A program made the translations under genes and the position numbers. Below the pieces are notes generated by a model. It saw only the letters and a program-made list of their open reading frames with translations, was not told the DNA's origin and did no database searches. Positions 1 through 12,039 of a stretch of 64,000 bases of DNA are shown in pieces. Position 1 is the stretch's first letter, and each line of letters opens with the position of its first letter. This stretch comes from Euwallacea fornicatus (taxonomy: Eukaryota > Arthropoda > Insecta > Coleoptera > Curculionidae): the NCBI RefSeq assembly GCF_040115645.1, contig NC_089549.1:3844001-3908000 (forward strand). The letters are read 5' to 3'.

Positions 1-96
1 TGCTTGATGGCTGCCGCAATTACATATATCTACGTTGCCTGTTGCATCTTGAGCAGGAAAAAAGTCGAAATATCATCAGGAAACAGGATGAGCTAA
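1..96 (+). CDS. possible partial ORF ending in a membrane-like segment
   Basis: The first frame is open from the window edge to a TAA at 94-96, giving 31 codons. It has a hydrophobic stretch (AAAITYIYVACCIL) followed by a basic SRKK cluster, as in a membrane helix with a positive cytoplasmic flank. It could be the end of a terminal exon of a gene starting outside the window, but an open frame this short is easily random. No splice acceptor can be judged, because the upstream sequence is missing. I do not recognise a family. Confidence 0.12.
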   Translation, partial: CLMAAAITYIYVACCILSRKKVEISSGNRMS

Positions 97-702
97 TATT
101 GATTTAAATAACTCATAATTGTTACCAAAAATAATTGTTCACTACTGCAGATTTCTTTAACAATCCACTAGAAAATCTAAAAAAAATCTGACCAGGCAGG
201 AGCCACAATACCTACATTCTCCTGCGTCTATTGTATACGCGAACAAGCAGCAATAATTTATCTTTCATAAACCCCGAATGATTTATACTAAATAGAATTA
301 TCATGCGATCTTAAGTGTCTGGGTAGGAACCGTACGTAGGACAGATTTTTTTTTAAAACGGTAACAAATGGACCATACCATCAAGTGACGTCATTGTGGC
401 CAGTCTCAATAAAGTGCTGCGCCTTGCATGGATTCATTAGTCTGTTGATATCAGCCGAAAAATATCATGTTTTGATTCTTGGAAATGGCAATTTTCCCGT
501 ATGATCAATGAAGGCCTAATGATTTATCTATCTGCGCCAATGTTAACTTAAACTGGGCTAAAGTTCAGAGAAAATTAATGGTTTGCAGACAGACAATGTT
601 GGGTTGGATTTTTAATTAAGTACTTATGTGGTAGGTGTAGGTGTCATTTCCTTATTTCTTGATACATTTCTTCCGTGCAATGTTAAAACAAAACTGAAAT
701 GA
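97..702. other. non-coding stretch left of the first mariner
   Basis: No gene or repeat recognised. The only notable site is a perfect TGACGTCA octamer at 386-393, listed with the others of its kind. Confidence 0.5.
386..393. promoter_or_regulatory. CRE-like octamer TGACGTCA
   Basis: Perfect palindromic cAMP-response-element sequence, the known binding site of CREB/ATF bZIP factors. It is single here, not in a C+G-rich patch. It is one of ten perfect copies in the window. Confidence 0.35.
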
Positions 703-1962
703 CGAGGATAGTCGCATAAGTACCCGACTTACTTACTTAGAGAATACTCAAAGGAAAAAAATTGAAAATGTTACTTTATTTTTATCATGGTATCTTTTGA
801 GATTGACACCTTTGTTTCAACGGTGGTCAATACCCTGTTTACATTAAGAAGCTTCGAATGTTTCAAAATAAGCATCAACCTCAGATTCTGTCTCTTCATT
901 ATTAGCAATTTTGTTCCATTGAGCCACCGTTTCAAGTTTAGACAATAATCTGAGGGGGCTAGATCTGGCAAACAGGGTGGGCGAGGGAAAACGTCGAAAC
1001 CAAGTTGATTTATTTTGTCCATCGTGATGACAGAAGTGCGGACTGGTGCGTTGTCTTGATGAAACAAGACTTTCTTTTTCGTCAAATGCGGTCGTTGTTT
1101 TCTAATGTCTTCGCTCAACCGCTGCAATAAATTTGTATAATATTCTCCGTTCATTGTTTTTCCTTTAGGGAGATAATTAATAAAAAGGATCCCACGTGCC
1201 TACCAAAAAATCGACGCCATCACCTTTCCTGCAGATCAAACAGTTTTCGCCTTCTTTGGAGCTCATTCCCCCCTTTGAGTCCGCTGTTTCGACTGCTCTT
1301 TCGCCCCGGGTGTGAAATGCTGGACCCATGTTTCGTTCATCGTTATAAATCGACGTAGAAACCCGACTTTATTGCTGCGAAACTTTGTTCCACATTCCCT
1401 TGAAACATTCTCACGGCGTTGTTTTTGTTCATCTTGCGCACAGCTTTCTCATGTCCAGTTGTTTGATCAAAACACAATGTACAGTACTTTTTGAAATTCA
1501 CATCATGTCTCCTAACTGGCGCAATTTTAGTCGGCGGTCATCCACTACAGTTTTGTGGATTTTCGCAACAATATCTGGAGTGGTTAAATCTGTAGTGTCA
1601 TCGGGTCTACCACTGCGGAGTTCGTCTTGGCAGCTAGTACGACTGCGTTTCAACTCTGCTACTCAGTATTTTACAATTTTTAATGAAGAGGGTAAAATCT
1701 AACTCCACTTCAATGTTGAACGGACCGATACCTTTCAAATGAATATCTTGAATCATGTATCGATGACCAATCTTTTCCATGTTGGCAAATCTCTAAAAAC
1801 ATTCACTAAAAACGGCTCCAAAACAAACAGAAATCAACATAACGTCCTCAAATGTAACCTTTCTAAGGTTAGGCCTTTGTGATATAGTCAAATTTTTAAC
1901 AAAAAATCGCCATCTACATCCATCTATATGTGTTAGATTGGGCACTTCTGAGACTGTCCTCG
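703..1962 (-). mobile_element. mariner element, near full length, dead
   Basis: The ends are imperfect inverted repeats: CGAGGATAGTCGCATAAGTA on the left, and CGAGGACAGTCTCAGAAGTG read inward from the right. A TA follows the right end; the left flank reads GA where TA is expected. The length of about 1.26 kb matches intact mariner elements (roughly 1.3 kb). The transposase lies on the minus strand. Three more copies of the same family occur at 10865, 20542 and 21792, all with the same pattern of termini. Confidence 0.85.
771..1780 (-). pseudogene. mariner transposase pseudogene (DD34D type)
   Basis: In an active copy this enzyme cuts and pastes its own element at TA sites. The start is probably the ATG at 1778-1780, which opens a stretch ending in HLKGIGPFNIEVEL, the usual N-terminus. 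A helix-turn-helix portion (KIHKTVVDDRRLKLRQLGD) and LDMRKLCAR follow in other frames. The first catalytic Asp is lost (TMNETW, where the family has DE). The second and third remain in FHQDNAP and LPDLAPSDY. There are stops and frameshifts, the last just after the third Asp motif, where the C-terminus runs out of frame. It cannot make active enzyme. Confidence 0.85.
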
Positions 1963-3519
1963 TATAACATGTGTTTGCTAAAGTAAAAAAACTGTGTATC
2001 TCCCAAGTTAGTCAGAGGGATATAACGTCATAAAAATGTGAAATTTTGAGATTTTTCTCCTTGCGAAGGTTAAGCTACCCCATAAAGAGCAATTTGGATG
2101 TTTCGTCTTTCTTTATGTTGTTTTTGGTTGATTTAAGATTGACCTGACACAAACTGATCTTAAATGATTACCAAAAATAAAATTTCCGTTTGAAAAATTA
2201 TACTTGGGGTCGTGAGTTTTTGGATCGCTTCGGATAACGAGCGTTGCTCTGGAGATTCGACATCAGCTTGATTAAGTTTTCAATAGAGAGTTCATTGATT
2301 TTTTTAACCCACGACACTTCTTAATGTGATTAAATACTCGACCATTCTGCTTTCTCTTTCCAAGATCACGCAGAGCAGGAAACACAAATGAAGAAACCAT
2401 TGAAACCACCCCATCTGTAGACATCCTTGGACAGGCACTTAGCCTTCCTTGAGAAGCTTTAAATAGATCTGACATGTAATTCTTTTACAAGGCAAATATT
2501 ACGATAATAACCCTGTAATGAGGTATACCGACATTAAAGGAGCAAGTATTCCAATATGGGTAATGCATTATGTATAATAATTGAGCATTAGCGGTGGCTT
2601 TGTGTGTTTTAATGCGCTGGCAATTTATATTCACATGTAAGGGCTTGCTTAAGCGAAATTCGCGGATTAGCCAGAATTACATTATTTAATGTTATTTATT
2701 TATCATTTATCTATCACTTATTTATCAATCCGACTTATTGCGTAAGTCGGATTGTTCGGATCTTAAGAAGAACACATGCAGTCAGCCCAGAGCGCACCTA
2801 TTGTGCCGCATTGTTACTAAACCGGAATATCAAGAATATGTTTCTTTTAACGCCTTTTTTGCCACTCGTTAATTTCGCATAATAGCTGCGACACCCGGTA
2901 CAATATAAATAATTAATATCGTAAAAACATCCAGTTTTCTGTATTTAGCGCTACTTCTCAAAGTTGAGTGCGAATGATTGACGTGTGAACCGATATCTGC
3001 AAGTTTTATGGCCATAACTGCCTCAAATCAACAAGCACTAATTAACAATGTGAATATCCATTAAATCGACGAGATGAAATAAGAAAATCAATTTATAAAA
3101 TAATAAATGCAGACGCGGAAACCTTGGTTTAAAATGCGAATAATTTACCTATATTCTCTCAAAGAATTTTAATACTAAATTGCACATGTTATCATGCGGC
3201 GGAATAGCTGATGAAAATAGTTCATGTACTGATTTATAATTATTTTCTGCTAATATGTTTTATAGGGAAATATTTTCCTTTGTGAATAAGTGTAAATTAT
3301 TCTATTTTCTATACGTCTATGTGGCATTCTCCAATGTCCTTTCATCACTTGCTACCTTTGCCTCATAAATAGATGACTGATGGAATATTATTTTGGCACA
3401 CAATTGCCCGAACCAAAATTAATAATTGAAAAACAATGTGGTTTGCGTAATCAATTATGTAAACAACCTTAAACGAGAAGCGATTTAACAGGACAACCTG
3501 ACCGAAAGTCGTATAGTGG
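1963..3519. other. non-coding, A+T-rich
   Basis: No gene or transposon recognised. It contains a short run of TTTAT-type repeats at about 2690-2725, immediately followed by a perfect hairpin (2726-2754, listed separately). Short open frames on both strands look random. Confidence 0.5.
2726..2754. repeat. perfect 12-bp inverted repeat, 5-base loop
   Basis: CAATCCGACTTA at 2726-2737 and its exact reverse complement at 2743-2754 flank the loop TTGCG. Pairing stops sharply at 12 bp on both sides. No run of T follows, so it does not look like an intrinsic terminator. It could be a DNA-binding site for a dimer, an RNA stem, or the stub of a lost insertion. Confidence 0.7.
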
Positions 3520-4830
3520 ATAATGAGTAGGTACCGCTAGGGACGTTCTGCCTCTCTCGATATGATATCGATCCCTTTCGCTCGATGTCAGAGCTCTTTT
3601 CATTCGACAATTGGTCGTCTATACGTATCGAAGTATCGATCATTTCCACCTCTATCGGTGTTGACAGTCCTCGACGTGCCAATTTGAATGATTCTGGTAT
3701 CGTCACTAGAACCAAAAATGGAGGAGAAACGTTGAAAGAGCCCTCGCCCGTTATTTTTCATTGCTATAGTAAGTAAAGTGTTTTAGCACTACTACCTGCG
3801 ATATATTAACTACCAACAGAAGTTATATACTTAGTCGTCAATTAATGTTTTTTCTAATCGATGATTTTTTTAACGTTCAAATTAGTTTTACAGGTGAATA
3901 AAGGCATTTTTTCAGATTATACGTATACTTTAAAATTATAATCACCCACATCGATAAGCGTCGATTTTCTCCGGCATGGATACTTCTCGTTCGATATCGA
4001 CATCGACACTGTCGATGTAGGGGAACATTCCTAGGCGCTGCAATTTCGAAATTTCCTACAAATAATGGCTTTGCTATAAACCTGTATTTGCACATCGAAA
4101 AACTGGCCTAACGCCTTCGTGTTTTTGGAGTGATATTTAAAATTACTGCTTTGCGGTGCATTTTCTGGGGTTGAATAGTGACTTTGAAACAATTATGTTA
4201 TTAGCTTCACCTGCGAATTCTAATTACTAAATGTTCCGTTCATTAAGTTTAACGGCTTACATAAATGGTGATAATGCAAAGTATCGCGGCTCGATCATTT
4301 CTTGTCGTCGGGATCATTTATTAAGTAAATATATTTACTTATTACATAACAGGAGATATGCAATCGTTCTTTTAAAGATGCAAATCGTCTAAACGAATCG
4401 AAGGTCGTGGTCTGTAAGTGATTTGAAAGTTATTCGTGCTTTGCTACTAGTTTCACCTATTTGTGTTCTTTTGAAAGGTTCGTCTGCCCCGATATGTTAC
4501 TAAGAGACCCTCGGCAATGCCGGTACAGCCAAAAAATTTATGAAATAAATCCAGATTCTTTCATTGTCGCAGGGTCCTTTATTAAGGAACGTGTATGGCT
4601 GGAACGTAGCTAGTGGGCTATTCTCGGACTATTCTGAATATTTTATGTTCTGTAGGTGTAGGTTGAAAGTCTAAAATGACAATTATTCATATTTACTGGT
4701 ATCGATCGTTTTACGGTATCGATCCTTCCAAGTTCGATCGGTATGGGAACGTCCCTAGGCACTGTATATTTCAAAACTTCCTCAAATAATGGATACACGT
4801 GAATTACGTTATATCTTTTTTTCATTGAAT
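3520..4830. repeat. dispersed TATCGAT-rich repeats, about 65-100 bp each
   Basis: At least three diverged copies share a core: about 3620-3695, 3985-4070 and 4705-4790. The last two share CCTAGGC.CTG followed by TTTC..AA..TTCCT and AAATAATGG. An inverted partial copy lies at about 3526-3580 (GCTAGGGACGTTC, the complement of the 4745 segment). All are dense in TATCGAT/TCGATA. TATCGATA is the known DRE site bound by DREF in Drosophila promoters. On the minus strand the copies lie in short open frames with similar residues (for example PIELGRIDT and PIEVEMIDT), so an old coding origin is possible. The family is not recognised. Confidence 0.5.
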
Positions 4831-5080
4831 TCACCTAGGACGATGTTTGGACCAAGTGTGGCGTTTGAATGTCAATCTCGAAGAGAAATTTAAATGGAAA
4901 TTGGCTAGCAGGAGAAGTTTTCGAATGTAGGAACATGTGGAATATGTCAGTTACTAATGAGGAAATACTCGGAACTGAGGTCTTTAGGAGTAAATCCGAG
5001 CCCTAAGTAACGTGCACACATAATAGAAGGAAAGAAGGCTCACCTTGATTCAGAATAATAAAATTTACTAACTTAGCATA

Positions 5081-5943
5081 CAGGGTGTTCATTTCAAAAC
5101 AAATCAACTTAAGTATCTCTTGATTGGAAGAAATTCATAATAATTAAAAAAAAAACATCTATTTATATTCCTAGAGAGAAGTTTAATTTGAGATGAAAAA
5201 GAATTATATCTGTCATCTCCGCACCCCCAGTTACCCTCCCTTTGCTATTTCAAATGGTGCCCCCATTGAATGGCACATCATTGCAAGAGGAATTCAATTT
5301 GCTACGTAACTGTGCAAAAAAAAACTGAAATCGGTAATTAGAAAGAAAAATGTGTGCTAGTGCAAATAGCTCAACTTTTCAATTCAACTTTTGAATACTC
5401 TCAAGTGAAGTTTTTAACACTTCACATTTTAAATAACCCCATAGGAAAAAGTCTAGTGGACTAAAATCTGGTGTTCAAGCTGACTATTTCGATGAACCGC
5501 TTCTGCGAAACCACTTTTTCGGAAATCGTTCATTGAGCTGTTCTCCAACCAGACTTTATTATCGCCTCGCTAATGACGATTCGCATTTTAAGCACTTAAT
5601 AAAATTAACTATTTAATCTTAATAAGCTATTTGCACTGGTACACACTTTTCTTGCTAACTTCCGATTCCATTAACCGACTTCAGTGTTCTTGATACAGTT
5701 ACATAACAAACTGCATTTCGCTTGAGATGATGTACCACTTGATGAAGGGGGAGGGGGGGGGGTGATTTTAAATATTAACATGAGGGTAGGTGGGGATGAG
5801 GGGATGAGAGAATGACTGCCGCAGTTGTGTCTAATGTTATATTAAATTTCCCCGTGGATATTTATAAAGATTTTTTTATTATTTAAAATTCGTTTCCGAG
5901 TCATGAGTCTTTTCGATTGGCTGGTTTTGAAATGAACACCCTG
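5081..5943 (-). mobile_element. DDxD IS630/Tc1/mariner-type element with perfect termini
   Basis: The ends are a perfect 20-bp inverted repeat, CAGGGTGTTCATTTCAAAAC, flanked by TA on both sides (5079-5080 and 5944-5945). TA is the usual target duplication of this superfamily. At 863 bp it is shorter than an autonomous element (1.2-1.6 kb), so it is internally deleted. A broken transposase lies on the minus strand. Perfect termini beside a ruined enzyme fit fairly late mobilisation by a helper. A poly-G run (about 5748-5761) lies inside. Confidence 0.88.
5225..5590 (-). pseudogene. DDxD transposase fragment (C-terminal half)
   Basis: Minus-strand translation gives VGEQLNERFPKKWF, then two stops, then PDFSPLDFFLWGYLK with CEVLKTSLESIQKLN. 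This is the region around the third catalytic Asp (P-L-D-F/Y-F-L-W-G-Y/H-L-K) and the following helix of IS630-like DDxD transposases. The N-terminal DNA-binding part and first Asp are absent. Stops interrupt the frame, so it is inactive. Confidence 0.75.
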
Positions 5944-5945
5944 TA

Positions 5946-7766
5946 TGCCATGTGGTCAAAATAATGAAGTCTAGCATGACGATCTCGTAAATACAAAGGG
6001 ATGTTATTTTGATTGAAATAGGAAAAAGTTACGCAATTTAAAGTAGTGGAAATAATAAGTTTCATTCGCGGTAGAATGGAACGCCAAACAACCACCAACA
6101 CCTGCCACCACAATTACATATTTTGGTGGCGTCTATGGCTCATAGAGCGAAATACGTTCTTTAATGAAGACAGCCAAGTTATTACACCACTTCAATTTGT
6201 CATAAGATCATCACTAAACTCGCTGGGAACTGCTTAAGAACGGATACGAAACTTGTTTGTTGATAAAAAAAGCTCCATGACACTCCTCAGGAACCCCTGC
6301 ACATCACGGGTCCTGGTTCATTAATAACATCCGTCTAATGGAAATGTTACCCCGTGGAGAGCGGAACCACATTCTTATGACTTACGGTGCTGAGAAAGAT
6401 GTCTCAATAAAAGCAGTAGTAATAAATTGATTAAATCACACAAATTCCTACATGGTGATCAATGGGAATGTTTTAAAACCTTGAACGTAAGAGTAGTAGA
6501 TCACGGATCATCATCTCTTACCACCAAGGTTGCACCTATACCATCCGAGAAAGCTCTGATCAGTAGAATTTTAATGTGGAAATTTTTCATCTCATCCTCT
6601 TCACCTATAGAAAATAGAAATAATTGAGATAAAAGTATTCATAGTGAAGTAATAAAATATTATAAATAAGTTCTCTTTAATGGGCAGCGTGTTTACGCAT
6701 TTTACTAATGCACAAGGAATGTTTTCCTTGTTGTCAATCGTTACTACTATAGTGTTGAAAGCAGAGGCGTATGCCATTATTTTGACCTTTGATCTTCTAT
6801 ACAGATATTCGCACTCATCTTCTCACGTCCTTACCTAGATAGCTGATAAGAAACCGAGTTTGAAGAGACTTTAGACACAATAAGTGCACAGTACCTGAGT
6901 ATTAGCACCCAGAGGAAACTCAACTAAAAAACTTGTAACTTCCTTCTAATTATCATAAGTAACAATCGTATCGATCACGACCGACACCACTGTGGGGTAT
7001 TGTTCTTACACACGTCATTTGCATTTGCGGATGATTGTCTGCTTTCACCATCGGTTATATGAATCTGCCCAAGGCGATGCTGAGCTAGACGGTTCAACGG
7101 ATTTATGTGTGTACAGGCAATTTAAACCGTGATATACCTGGATTTTTAGAGAACCAAATATGGAAATGTCCGAGGTCTTTACAGGTTAGCAGCTCGGATA
7201 TTGTGCAGCGTACCCGGATCTGAAAATTCAAAGTGATTCCTGCTTTGATGCAGCATTGAGCTGGTGGAGAGTTCGATGCACGAGCAAGCGGGAAACACCT
7301 AATTTAGTAAACAATTAAAATTGGTAAAATGTGGTAAAAAAATTTAGAAATATCTAAATAACACCTGGAAATGTTTAGAGTTGGAGAGAAGTAACTTTAA
7401 GGGGTTAAATTATAAAATCAACCGTGAGGTGGCAGCACTTTCTAATGCAGATATGAATTTTTGAAAACTGGATTTTTTAAATTAAAGTTAATCCAGAGCT
7501 GACGCCCTTGAACACATCTGATTTCCGGCTTTTGAGCTGCAAAAAACCAGGACCGTAGCTCAGTTTTAAACATATTAAATTCGTTGAGGCTGCATCTCGC
7601 AAAAAAAGGTAAAATTTCAACCTGCTTTAGCTACACCTGCTGAATTTTGACATGTTTTTTTTTATTTGATTAACCACAGACGAAATTTGAATATTTGTAA
7701 TTGTAAAAAGTCCTCTAACCAAATTACATACAATACTCCATAAAAATTGGGAAACATTAATAGGAA
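5946..7766. other. non-coding stretch without recognised feature
   Basis: Short open frames at 6046-6237 and 6427-6627 have no recognisable motif, and no splice or repeat context supports them. No termini or long inverted repeat seen. Confidence 0.4.
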
Positions 7767-8200
7767 GTGGGTAAAATATTGGCTCAATTGATCCAAAAAA
7801 AGGTACAGATCCAATTGTTCGAAAAACACCTATTATGGATCAATATGTGTATAGGGATGCTCTATTCAACCACATGTTACCGTTCGTGGAGAAAAATTTT
7901 CCATCGTTCTGGACATTTCAACAGGACAGTGGTCCTAAATATACGGCTCGAAGTGTTAAAAGGTGATTGGAGTATTCTAACGTTACCGTAATGGAGTGGC
8001 CAGCACGATTACCTGATCCTAACTCTATTGAAAACTTCTAGAATGATAGTCACATGAAGACCAGGTTTTATCGCATCACAAATAACGACGATTTATTTGA
8101 AGTCATTAAATTGGAATGAGGAAAATTATCTGTGGCCAAATGTGCAAAATATCCTGATTCCACGACAAATCGGTGTAGAGTGTTACTAAAAAATAAATAA
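7767..8200 (+). pseudogene. Tc1-type transposase remnant (DD34E)
   Basis: From the ATG at 7835 one frame reads MDQYVYRDALFNHMLPFVEK and then QQDSGPKYTARSVKR before a stop. After a short out-of-frame gap it continues VMEWPARLPDPNSIENF, a stop, and a degraded tail ending VLLKNK at a TAA (8198-8200). QQD...PK.T is the second catalytic Asp motif and WPA..PD.N.IEN the Glu motif of Tc1 transposases; both acidic residues are present. The N-terminal paired-like domain and first Asp are missing, and I found no terminal repeats. A dead fragment. Confidence 0.82.
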
Positions 8201-9029
8201 TTTTTGCTATGTAATATTAAAATGTATCAATCTTTTTCAAACGAATGCAGTTGTAATTTATTGCTTTTTTAGTTAATAGATCTGTTACTTCTCTACTGCG
8301 TATTTAATTTTAAAACATCTATTTCTGAAAGATCACATATTTAATTCATTGTTTATTGAAAATTTGGTACTTTGATACTTGCAAAAGCCAATCAAAAATG
8401 AATTAAACTCATAACTTATGTTTTTGTACATTTATTTTACATGTTTTTAAACTTTTGCGAAGTACCTTGTGTGTTTCTTCACTTTCAAACTCAACAATTA
8501 CCGTTACCCGATTTTTGACATACGATCAACACCTGATATCGTCTGACCATCTGATGCCTCTGCGATTTAATAATATTTTTTTTTTTTATAACATTATTTT
8601 CTTCCTAAAGGCTCTCGCCATTTTATTGACAGTTGGTACACAAGATATGTCCATCAAGTGCAACAACAGTTTTAGTTGGCATGGTAACCAAATAACAGGG
8701 GTGGCTTAGTGGTTTTTTCAGTATGCTTTTTTTGTGCTTGGACAAAATGCAAACTCGGTCAGTTTTTCTTAAAGTTTGTTTAAAAATATACAAAAATAGT
8801 ACCCTGGTTTAAGGTAGATAAGGCGTATTGTTGTCAAGAAAAATGACTAAGTATGAGATTGCACACTCATCTACCATTGCGTTGAATTTTTGGAAATCTA
8901 GCTTGCTCTACTTTTGTTATTATATTTCGTTATCAGTATATTTTAGATTTAAAAAAAAATAAGAAACTAGTAAGAGCAAAACAAACTTCACACATGTAAC
9001 TGTACAAATTGTTCATAATGTTTTTCACG
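8201..9029. other. non-coding, A+T-rich
   Basis: Nothing recognised. An open frame at 8455-8709 has a long Phe/Ile run from a T tract and no domain signature. Confidence 0.4.
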
Positions 9030-9400
9030 AACACGAACACAAGCTTTGTTTAAATCTCCGCAAACAAAATCTCAATTCTGTGCCTTAAAAAGTTTTCATC
9101 GGGGATTGCCCTACTGTACATTTTCTCGTTTACGTTATCCCATAAAATAACCTAAAGGATTTAGATCGGGGCCTCCCGGTGGCCGTTCCTGCGATGCATC
9201 ATATCCACGGCCAATCCATTTAGCAGGAGGAGTTTTATTTAAATATCTTGAGAGTAGTGGGCGGGAGCGCCATGTGGCCCAAGCCACATTTTTTAACGTG
9301 TTCGCAAATCGATATCTTCCAGCACTTCTGGAAGTTGGTGTGTCAAGAAATTTAGATAATACGCAGTGAATTTTGAGATGACTCAACGGGGCCCAAAATC
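9030..9400 (-). pseudogene. DDxD transposase remnant, frameshifted
   Basis: On the minus strand one frame carries GPHGAPAHYSQDI, the family's DGAPAHYS second-Asp motif with Asp replaced by His. The next frame carries SRYLNKTPPAKWIGRG and then GGPDLNPLGYFMG, where the family has SPDLNPLDYFLWG. The third Asp is thus Gly and the Trp is Met. Both visible catalytic positions are lost and there is a frameshift between them. After a stop, NVNEKMYSRAIPDENFLRHR continues the usual C-terminal helix. No terminal repeats found. Confidence 0.8.
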
Positions 9401-10864
9401 TCCCACTACATATTTATTTTAAATTTACGTTGGGATTGGGTAGCTACTCTTTTCCTGGGATTTTCTGCACTCTATCTATCGTGGTTGTTCCTTGAACTGA
9501 AAATTTTCGGACACATATTTATAGAGAATTTCCATCATAACATGACACCATATGCCTCCCAGATCAATTCGGCATCATAATTTAGAAACATCCTGTCTAT
9601 GCTATTACACTGACAAAGAGGAAAAGGGCCAGTAAAAAAATTTCAAGGCCTACTAAGACAAACTTAATTTATGAAGAAAAAAAGAAGATCGGATGCTTAT
9701 TTCCAAATGGAGGGAGTAATGGTTTGACTGCTCCAGAATCGTTTCATTGTAATTTGGACAATCGAATGCAAATTCATTAATCTGCGTCGGCTTTTGTCGG
9801 TACTTTTGGTAGACTTATAAATGCCCCATTGTTCGAATTGAGGATTATCGAAATTTGGAAGCTTATTTGCATGTGATTGTCCTTCTCTTATGCATCTTGC
9901 GAAATGAATGATATCGGAAAATATTTTTCTCGCTAAAGTGCAGTATCTTCAGGTCACGTTGCATTCGCCTACCGGCAGCTGAGTATTGAAATTGCAAATA
10001 CAAATTAACATTTTACAGGCCCATAAAATAACGATTCCTAATAAAATGTCTTTACATAACAGGCTATCTCCCACATAACTGTGTCACACTATATTAATTT
10101 CCATGAGAAACCAGGAGTTATTTTTAGTCACTCATAGATTAACTCGATAAATTTAAGATCCAATCACTTACTAATTACCGTAAGCGATAGTTTATTTGAT
10201 TTAATTTTTGCTCCAGTCTTACGCCATTCTCTCCACTACACCAGATTCTTCCAATGATTCACGATACCGTGTGTCAAAGTGTTTCGAAACCTCGTTTTCA
10301 CCATCAACATTTCTCAGAAATACTAAACGCACTATGCAACTTTTTTCTATGGGATCTTTTCAATGAGGGTCAAGGAAGTACGGGATCTTTCGATAAATCA
10401 ATACAGCATTGCGATACTGAAGGCCGGCATCGAACAAGTGGTTGCAAAACGTACGGTCAGTACAACCGAACGATTAATTCATTAGCGATATAGTACCGGG
10501 CGATTACACTCGAATGTAGTGTAATTATGTGCAATTTTGCGTGGTTGAATAACAAGTTGGAAGGATGCTGTAATGTATTATCAGAGGAGAGTGAAGTAGA
10601 ACGTTGTGTGATGCCCAATAAATAATATCTACAATAATGGTAGAAGTTTTGATGTGAAAGAGGTTGTTGCCACATGAATTGGCTAATGAGAGCGAGAAAG
10701 GGTTTTGGTTTCCTTGATTATGGTACAACGAGTTATGAGATTAAATTACACTTTTCGGAGTCTAATGCCTGCAGGACTTACTCTACACTGGAAAGTCTGA
10801 AAAAAACACAACTGCCTTGAAGCTTAAAAGCTGAACAATCTAGAACCTCGATTTTTACATATTA
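9401..10864. other. non-coding stretch without recognised feature
   Basis: No transposon ends, long repeats or recognisable protein segments seen. Open frames of 67-79 codons at 10254-10728 overlap one another on both strands and look like chance. Confidence 0.4.
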
Positions 10865-12039
10865 CGGGGACAGGCCCACAAGTACTTGCTCTGACATGTA
10901 GATGGCGATTTTTTTGTTAAAAATTGGAGTATGTTACAAAGACCTAACCTTAAAAGACTTATAGTCTAAACTTTGGGGGCGCAAAGTTAACTTGTGTTTG
11001 TTACGGCGTCGTTTTTAGCGAACGCTTTTGAAGATTTTGTGAACTTGGAAAAAATTGCTCATTGATGCGTGAGTCAATATCTCACTTGAAAGGCCCTAGC
11101 GCATCCAAGCGGAGTTCAACTTTGGTGGAATTTGGTTCTTCGTTAGCAACTGCACAATATTTCGTGGCGAAGTTTAAACGGGGTCGTACGACCTGTTGAG
11201 ACGAACTCCGCAGTGGTCGACCCAATGACGCTGCAAATCTGACCACTTCAGATATTATGGTGAAAATCCGCAAAACTGTACTGAAAGATAATCGGGTAAA
11301 ATTGCGTGAGCTAGGAGACCTGATAGGCATTGGAAAAAGTACTGTACGTCGCATTTTGACTCAACAACTATATATGAGAAAACTGTGCGCAAACAAAAAG
11401 AGCGCAGTGAGGATGTTTCAAGGGAGTGTTTGTCAAAGTTCCGTAACAATGAAGCAGAGTTTTTGCGTTGATTCATAATCACGGATAAAAGATGGGTCCA
11501 TTAGTTCACATCCGAGACGAAAAACAATGGACCCAAAGGGGAAAATCGTCTTCAAAGAAGGCGAAAACCGCTCTATCTGCAGGAGAGGCGATAGCGTCAG
11601 TTTGTTGGGGGACACACGGGACAATTGTTATTTGACCATCTCTCTACAGAGACTCTCTACTATAACAAAAAACAGAGAGTATTATGCAAATTTATTACAG
11701 CGTTTGAGTGAAGACATCAAGAAAAAAAGACCGCATTTGGCGAAAAAAGAAATCTTGTTTCATCAAGGTGACACACCAGTCCACCCTTTTGTCGTCGTGA
11801 CGACTGAAATCAACTAAATTGGTTTCCAACTTTTCTCTCACCCGCCCTATTCGCCAGATTTAGCATCCTCAGATTATTTTCTAAACTTGGAAAAATAGTT
11901 CGGTGAAAAGAAATTTGCCGACGATGAAGAGGTGGAGTCCGAGGTTGCTGACAATTTTAAAACACTCGAAGCTTCGTATAAAAAGGTTATTGAACACCAT
12001 TAGCAAATGTTAGGTCAGGTACTTCTGGGACTATTTTCG
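10865..12039 (+). mobile_element. mariner element, dead, same family as 703-1962
   Basis: The left end (CGGGGACAGGCCCACAAGTA) and the right end read inward (CGAAAATAGTCCCAGAAGTA) are imperfect inverted repeats. TA lies just outside each (10863-10864 and 12040-12041). Transposase on the plus strand. The subterminal sequence GATGGCGATTTTTTTGTTAAAAATT is shared in inverted form with the copy at 703-1962. Confidence 0.85.
11049..12010 (+). pseudogene. mariner transposase pseudogene
   Basis: The order of motifs is intact but spread over several frames. The helix-turn-helix part is KIRKTVLKDNRVKLRELGDL...STVRRILTQQLYMRKLCA. The first Asp region is ITDKRWVH after a stop. YYANLLQRLSEDIKKKRPHL precedes FHQGDTPVH, where the family has HQDNAP, so the second Asp is shifted or lost. 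HPPYSPDLASSDYFLNLEK carries the third Asp, followed by FGEKKFADDEEVESEV. At least four stops or frameshifts make it inactive. Confidence 0.85.

Noticed and set aside
2726..2754. Intrinsic (rho-independent) terminator
   Set aside because: The stem is moderate in G+C and not followed by a T run. The window is eukaryotic in character.
3120..5000. CRISPR-like or regularly spaced repeat array
   Set aside because: The TATCGAT repeats are few, diverged, irregularly spaced and partly inverted. CRISPR arrays are also not expected in this type of genome.
5748..5761. Poly-G run as a regulatory or G-quadruplex site
   Set aside because: A single run inside a dead transposon, without the four spaced G-tracts needed for a clear quadruplex call.
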